Shown: positions 61,076-64,000 of the stretch, one piece after another
Layout of the letters: every line of letters starts with the position of its first letter
Numbering within the stretch: position 1 is the stretch's first letter
Source of the DNA: Rhizobiaceae bacterium
GTDB lineage: Bacteria > Pseudomonadota > Alphaproteobacteria > Rhizobiales > Rhizobiaceae
Length of the DNA stretch: 64,000 nucleotides
Reading direction: 5' to 3'
NCBI GenBank assembly: GCA_025698895.1
Contig: JAILWO010000002.1
Location: 1,054,001 to 1,118,000, forward strand
Program-made: the position numbers and the translations under genes
Notes under the pieces: model-generated
What the model was told of the DNA's origin: nothing
The model's database searches: none
What the model saw: only the letters and a program-made list of their open reading frames with translations

Positions 61076-61899
61076 ACGCGCCCGGCAAACCCGAAGACGA
61101 CGAGATCGACAAGTCGTCCGCGCCGCTGCTTGATCACCTGATCGAGCTGCGATCGCGCCTGATGTGGGCCCTGGCGGGGTTCTTCGTCGCATTCCTGATC
61201 TGCTTCTTCTTTGCCAAGGGCATCTTCAACCTGCTGGTGGTGCCCTTTCAGTGGGCGACGGACTGGGCTGGTCTCGACAGTGACAAGGTCGACCTGATCT
61301 ACACTGCACCGCAGGAATTCTTCTTCACCCAGATCAAGCTGGCCATGTTCGGCGGACTTGTGCTGGCCTTTCCGCTGATCGCCACCCAAATCTACAAATT
61401 CATAGCGCCCGGCCTCTATCGCAACGAACGTCAGGCCTTCCTCCCCTTCCTGATCGCGTCGCCGGTCTTGTTCCTGATCGGTGCGGCGCTGGTCTATTTC
61501 TTCTTCACCCCGATGGTGATGTGGTTCTTCCTGTCGATGCAGCAGACGGGGCCGGACAATGAGGTCCAGATCTCGCTCCTGCCGCGGGTGTCGGAATATC
61601 TCGGGCTGATCATGACGCTGATCTTCTCCTTCGGTCTGGTCTTCCAGCTTCCGGTGGTGACGACGCTGATGGCGCGGGTGGGGCTGCTGTCCTCACAGGG
61701 GCTGGTCGACAAGCGCAAATACGCGATCGTGATCGCCTTCGTGGTGGCGGCCGTGCTCACCCCGCCCGATCCCGTCAGCCAGATCGGCCTCGCGCTCCCG
61801 ACTATCCTGCTCTACGAGATATCCATCTGGCTGGCGCGCATGGTCGAACGCAAACGCGCGGAGGAAGAGGCGCGGCGCGCGGCGCAGGCCGAGATCTGA
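61072..61899 (+). CDS. tatC: Twin-arginine translocase subunit TatC
   Basis: A 275-residue six-helix protein that recognises the twin-arginine signal peptide. LLDHLIELRSRLMWALAGF is the N-terminal signature with the conserved Glu; FKFIAPGLYRNER-type sequence (IYKFIAPGLYRNERQAFLPF) is the first periplasmic cap. The start is GTG 61072, overlapping tatB. The C-terminal tail is charged. serS follows at 102 bases. Confidence 0.95.
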   Translation: MNAPGKPEDDEIDKSSAPLLDHLIELRSRLMWALAGFFVAFLICFFFAKGIFNLLVVPFQWATDWAGLDSDKVDLIYTAPQEFFFTQIKLAMFGGLVLAFPLIATQIYKFIAPGLYRNERQAFLPFLIASPVLFLIGAALVYFFFTPMVMWFFLSMQQTGPDNEVQISLLPRVSEYLGLIMTLIFSFGLVFQLPVVTTLMARVGLLSSQGLVDKRKYAIVIAFVVAAVLTPPDPVSQIGLALPTILLYEISIWLARMVERKRAEEEARRAAQAEI

Positions 61900-62001
61900 T
61901 CCCACCGCAGGTTTCGCCGTCCCGTCTTGGCGAACGCCATCTGCTTGCATCGCGAGGCGGGTCGGTTTAGGCCGTTCGCGCTTCCCGACAGGTGACTCTC
62001 G

Positions 62002-63291
62002 ATGCTCGACATACGCTGGATTCGCGAAAACCCCGAGGCTCTCGTCAAGGCGCTGGTCTCGCGCCAGTGGTCGAAGGCCGAGGCCGAATCCGAGGTTCAG
62101 GCGATCCTCGACAAGGACGAGATCCGGCGCGCGCATCTGGGCGAGCTGCAGCTCAAGCAGGAACGCCGCAACGCGGCCTCCAAGGAGATTGGCAACGCCA
62201 TGCGGGCTGGCGATTCGACCCGCGCCGAGGAACTGAAGGCCGAGATCGCCGGCATCAAGGCCTTCATCCAGGATGGCGAGCGTGTCGAGCGCGAGAACGA
62301 CAGGGCGTTGGAGGAGGTGCTGGCCGGCGTGCCCAACGTGCCGTTGCCGGATGTGCCGGTGGGCGCGGACGAGACGCAAAATGCCGAGCTTCGCGTCGTC
62401 GGCGACAAGCCGCGCATGAATTTCGAGCCCAAGGAGCATTTCGAGCTCGGCGAGAAGCTCGGCATGATGGATTTCGAGCACGCGGCGAAATTGTCGGGCT
62501 CGCGCTTCACCGTGCTGAAGGGGCAGCTTGCGCGGCTGGAACGCGCGCTCGGCCAGTTCATGCTCGATCTGCACACGATCGAACACGGCTACGAGGAAGT
62601 GCAGCCGCCGCTCTTGGTGCGGGATGAAGTGCTGTTCGGTACGGGACAGTTGCCGAAGTTTGCGGAGGATCTGTTTCGCACGACCGACGGCCGCTGGCTC
62701 ATCCCCACCGCCGAAGTCCCGCTGACCAATCTGGTTCGCGAGGAAATCCTCGACGGCAAGGCGCTGCCACTGCGCTTCACCGCGCTTACGCCGTGCTTCC
62801 GCTCCGAGGCCGGCTCGGCAGGGCGCGACACGCGCGGCATGCTGCGCCAGCACCAGTTCTACAAGGTCGAGCTCGTCTCGATCACCGACGAGGAGACGTC
62901 GCTGGACGAGCACGAGCGCATGACCCGATGCGCGGAGGAAGTGCTGAAGCGCCTCGGCCTGCCTTACCGGACGGTGATGCTATGCACCGGCGACATGGGC
63001 TTCGGCGCGCGCAAGACCTACGACATAGAGGTGTGGCTGCCGGGGCAGGGCAGCTATCGCGAAATCTCGTCCTGCTCGGTCTGCGGCGATTTCCAGGCGC
63101 GCCGCATGGACGCGCGCTATCGGCCGGAGGGCGAAAAGCAAACGCGCTTCGTGCATACGCTCAACGGCTCGGGCGTGGCGGTCGGCCGCGCGCTGATCGC
63201 GGTGATGGAGAACTACCAGAACCACGACGGTTCGGTCACGATTCCTGAAGTCTTGAGGCCTTACATGGGCGGAATGGAGAGGATCGGATGA
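62002..63291 (+). CDS. serS: Seryl-tRNA synthetase
   Basis: A 429-residue class II synthetase. [18 protein letters not shown] starts the N-terminal coiled-coil arm (about 30-100) that holds the tRNA-Ser long arm; motif 2 is [20 protein letters not shown] and motif 3 lies in [19 protein letters not shown]. Family length is normal. It precedes surE in the conserved run. Confidence 0.96.
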   Translation: MLDIRWIRENPEALVKALVSRQWSKAEAESEVQAILDKDEIRRAHLGELQLKQERRNAASKEIGNAMRAGDSTRAEELKAEIAGIKAFIQDGERVERENDRALEEVLAGVPNVPLPDVPVGADETQNAELRVVGDKPRMNFEPKEHFELGEKLGMMDFEHAAKLSGSRFTVLKGQLARLERALGQFMLDLHTIEHGYEEVQPPLLVRDEVLFGTGQLPKFAEDLFRTTDGRWLIPTAEVPLTNLVREEILDGKALPLRFTALTPCFRSEAGSAGRDTRGMLRQHQFYKVELVSITDEETSLDEHERMTRCAEEVLKRLGLPYRTVMLCTGDMGFGARKTYDIEVWLPGQGSYREISSCSVCGDFQARRMDARYRPEGEKQTRFVHTLNGSGVAVGRALIAVMENYQNHDGSVTIPEVLRPYMGGMERIG

Positions 63292-63358
63292 GGTCGGATA
63301 TGTCTTTCCTGGACAATACCCCCCTCTGGCCTGCCGGCCCGAGCACTCAGGCCTGACC

Positions 63359-64000
63359 ATGCGTATCCTCTTGACCAATGACGACGGCATCCACGCGGAG
63401 GGCCTGCAGGCGCTGGAGCGCATCGCGCGCCAGCTCAGCGACGACGTGTGGGTGGTGGCGCCCGAGACCGACCAGTCCGGCTTCGCGCATTCGCTGTCGC
63501 TGTCGGAGCCGCTCAGGATGCGCAAGGTGGCCGACAAGCATTTCGCGCTGCGCGGCACCCCGACCGACTGCGTCATCATGGGCGTGCGGCAATTGATGGA
63601 GTCCCCGCCCGACCTCGTCCTGTCGGGCGTCAATTCCGGCTCCAACGTCGCCGACGACGTGACCTATTCGGGCACGGTAGCCGGTGCGATGGAAGGGACG
63701 CTGCTCGGCATCCGTTCCGTGGCGCTGAGCCAGGGCTACACCTTCATGAACGACGGTCGCGTCGTGCCCTGGCAGACCGCCGAGACACATGCGCCAGCGC
63801 TTCTGGAGAAACTGCTTGGCATGGATGTGCCGCGCGGCATCTTCTTCAATGTCAATTTTCCCAATTGCGAGCCCGATCAGGTCAAGGGCGTGGAAGTGAC
63901 CGAGCAGGGCAAGCGCGTGCACGGCCTGTGGCTGGACGAGCGCGCCGACGGGCGCGGCATTCCCTATTTCTGGCTGCGTTTCGGCCGCGAGCCGGAGGAA
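63359..64000 (+). CDS. surE: 5'/3'-nucleotidase SurE, C-terminally cut by window end
   Basis: The first 214 codons of a SurE nucleotidase (usually about 250 residues) are present; the gene continues past the right edge. [16 protein letters not shown] holds the metal-binding Asp pair, [13 protein letters not shown] the Ser/His segment, and [20 protein letters not shown] the conserved Asn loop. It starts 67 bases after serS, and no terminator lies between. Confidence 0.95.
   Translation, partial: MRILLTNDDGIHAEGLQALERIARQLSDDVWVVAPETDQSGFAHSLSLSEPLRMRKVADKHFALRGTPTDCVIMGVRQLMESPPDLVLSGVNSGSNVADDVTYSGTVAGAMEGTLLGIRSVALSQGYTFMNDGRVVPWQTAETHAPALLEKLLGMDVPRGIFFNVNFPNCEPDQVKGVEVTEQGKRVHGLWLDERADGRGIPYFWLRFGREPEE

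Noticed and set aside
63300-63356. 18-codon frame [10 protein letters not shown]... between serS and surE
   Set aside because: No ribosome binding site and no evidence of translation; could be a leader but nothing supports it.

Overview
The window is GC-rich chromosomal DNA from an alphaproteobacterium, almost certainly Hyphomicrobiales (Rhizobiales), probably a Mesorhizobium/Aminobacter/Nitratireductor-like Phyllobacteriaceae member. Evidence: the block argS - SPOR protein - nagZ - scpA - scpB - tatABC - serS - surE, a cckA next to dksA and a FliO-like gene, a nearly cysteine-free DksA, class I fumarase, and a rhizobial palindromic intergenic repeat just behind cckA. The genus is inference; no rRNA is present.

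Layout. 1-7 kb: the start of a cytochrome oxidase subunit II gene, dusA, a TauE/SafE exporter, a small P-loop kinase, a retropepsin-like membrane protease with a DUF1289 partner, an active-site-degenerate CobT-like gene and a membrane histidine kinase. 7-11 kb: nuclease-like protein, a 179-bp MITE-like element directly upstream of a glutathione S-transferase, a uracil-DNA glycosylase family gene, an Lrp regulator, DUF3299 and an AlkD-like protein. 11-20 kb: a beta-hydroxyacid dehydrogenase and a polar amino-acid ABC transporter that lacks its ATPase, then molybdenum cofactor genes (mobB, moaA) mixed with exporters. 20-24 kb: an accessory-looking stretch with an AraC regulator plus YnfA, an unknown 220-residue protein carrying a deamidase-like Thr/Cys/His pattern, a MarR regulator with two clean operators and a hydrolase, and a rhodanese.

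24-34 kb: two L,D-transpeptidases flanking fumarase, two unknown envelope proteins, the YcjF/YcjX-like pair, SixA-like phosphatase and dksA. 33.7-38.1 kb: FliO-like gene, cckA, the rhizobial palindrome, two tandem ~114-bp repeats ending in tRNA 3'-end-like sequence behind tRNA-Val, and tRNA-Asp. 38-46 kb: siderophore-interacting protein, enoyl-CoA hydratase family, BKACE enzyme, MarC, gyrA and an EEP-family protein. 46-49.8 kb: higBA with a promoter that would give a leaderless mRNA, xthA, an SH3 protein with an Arg/Glu-rich tail and an A-type Fe-S carrier. 49.9-64 kb: dgt followed by the conserved housekeeping run to surE, with an unexpected orphan ABC ATPase between scpB and tatA.

Most of the window is ordinary core genome. 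The parts most worth following are the deamidase-like unknown (21278-21940), the tRNA-linked tandem repeats (37524-37751), the MITE at 7721-7899, the degenerate CobT and the leaderless higBA.
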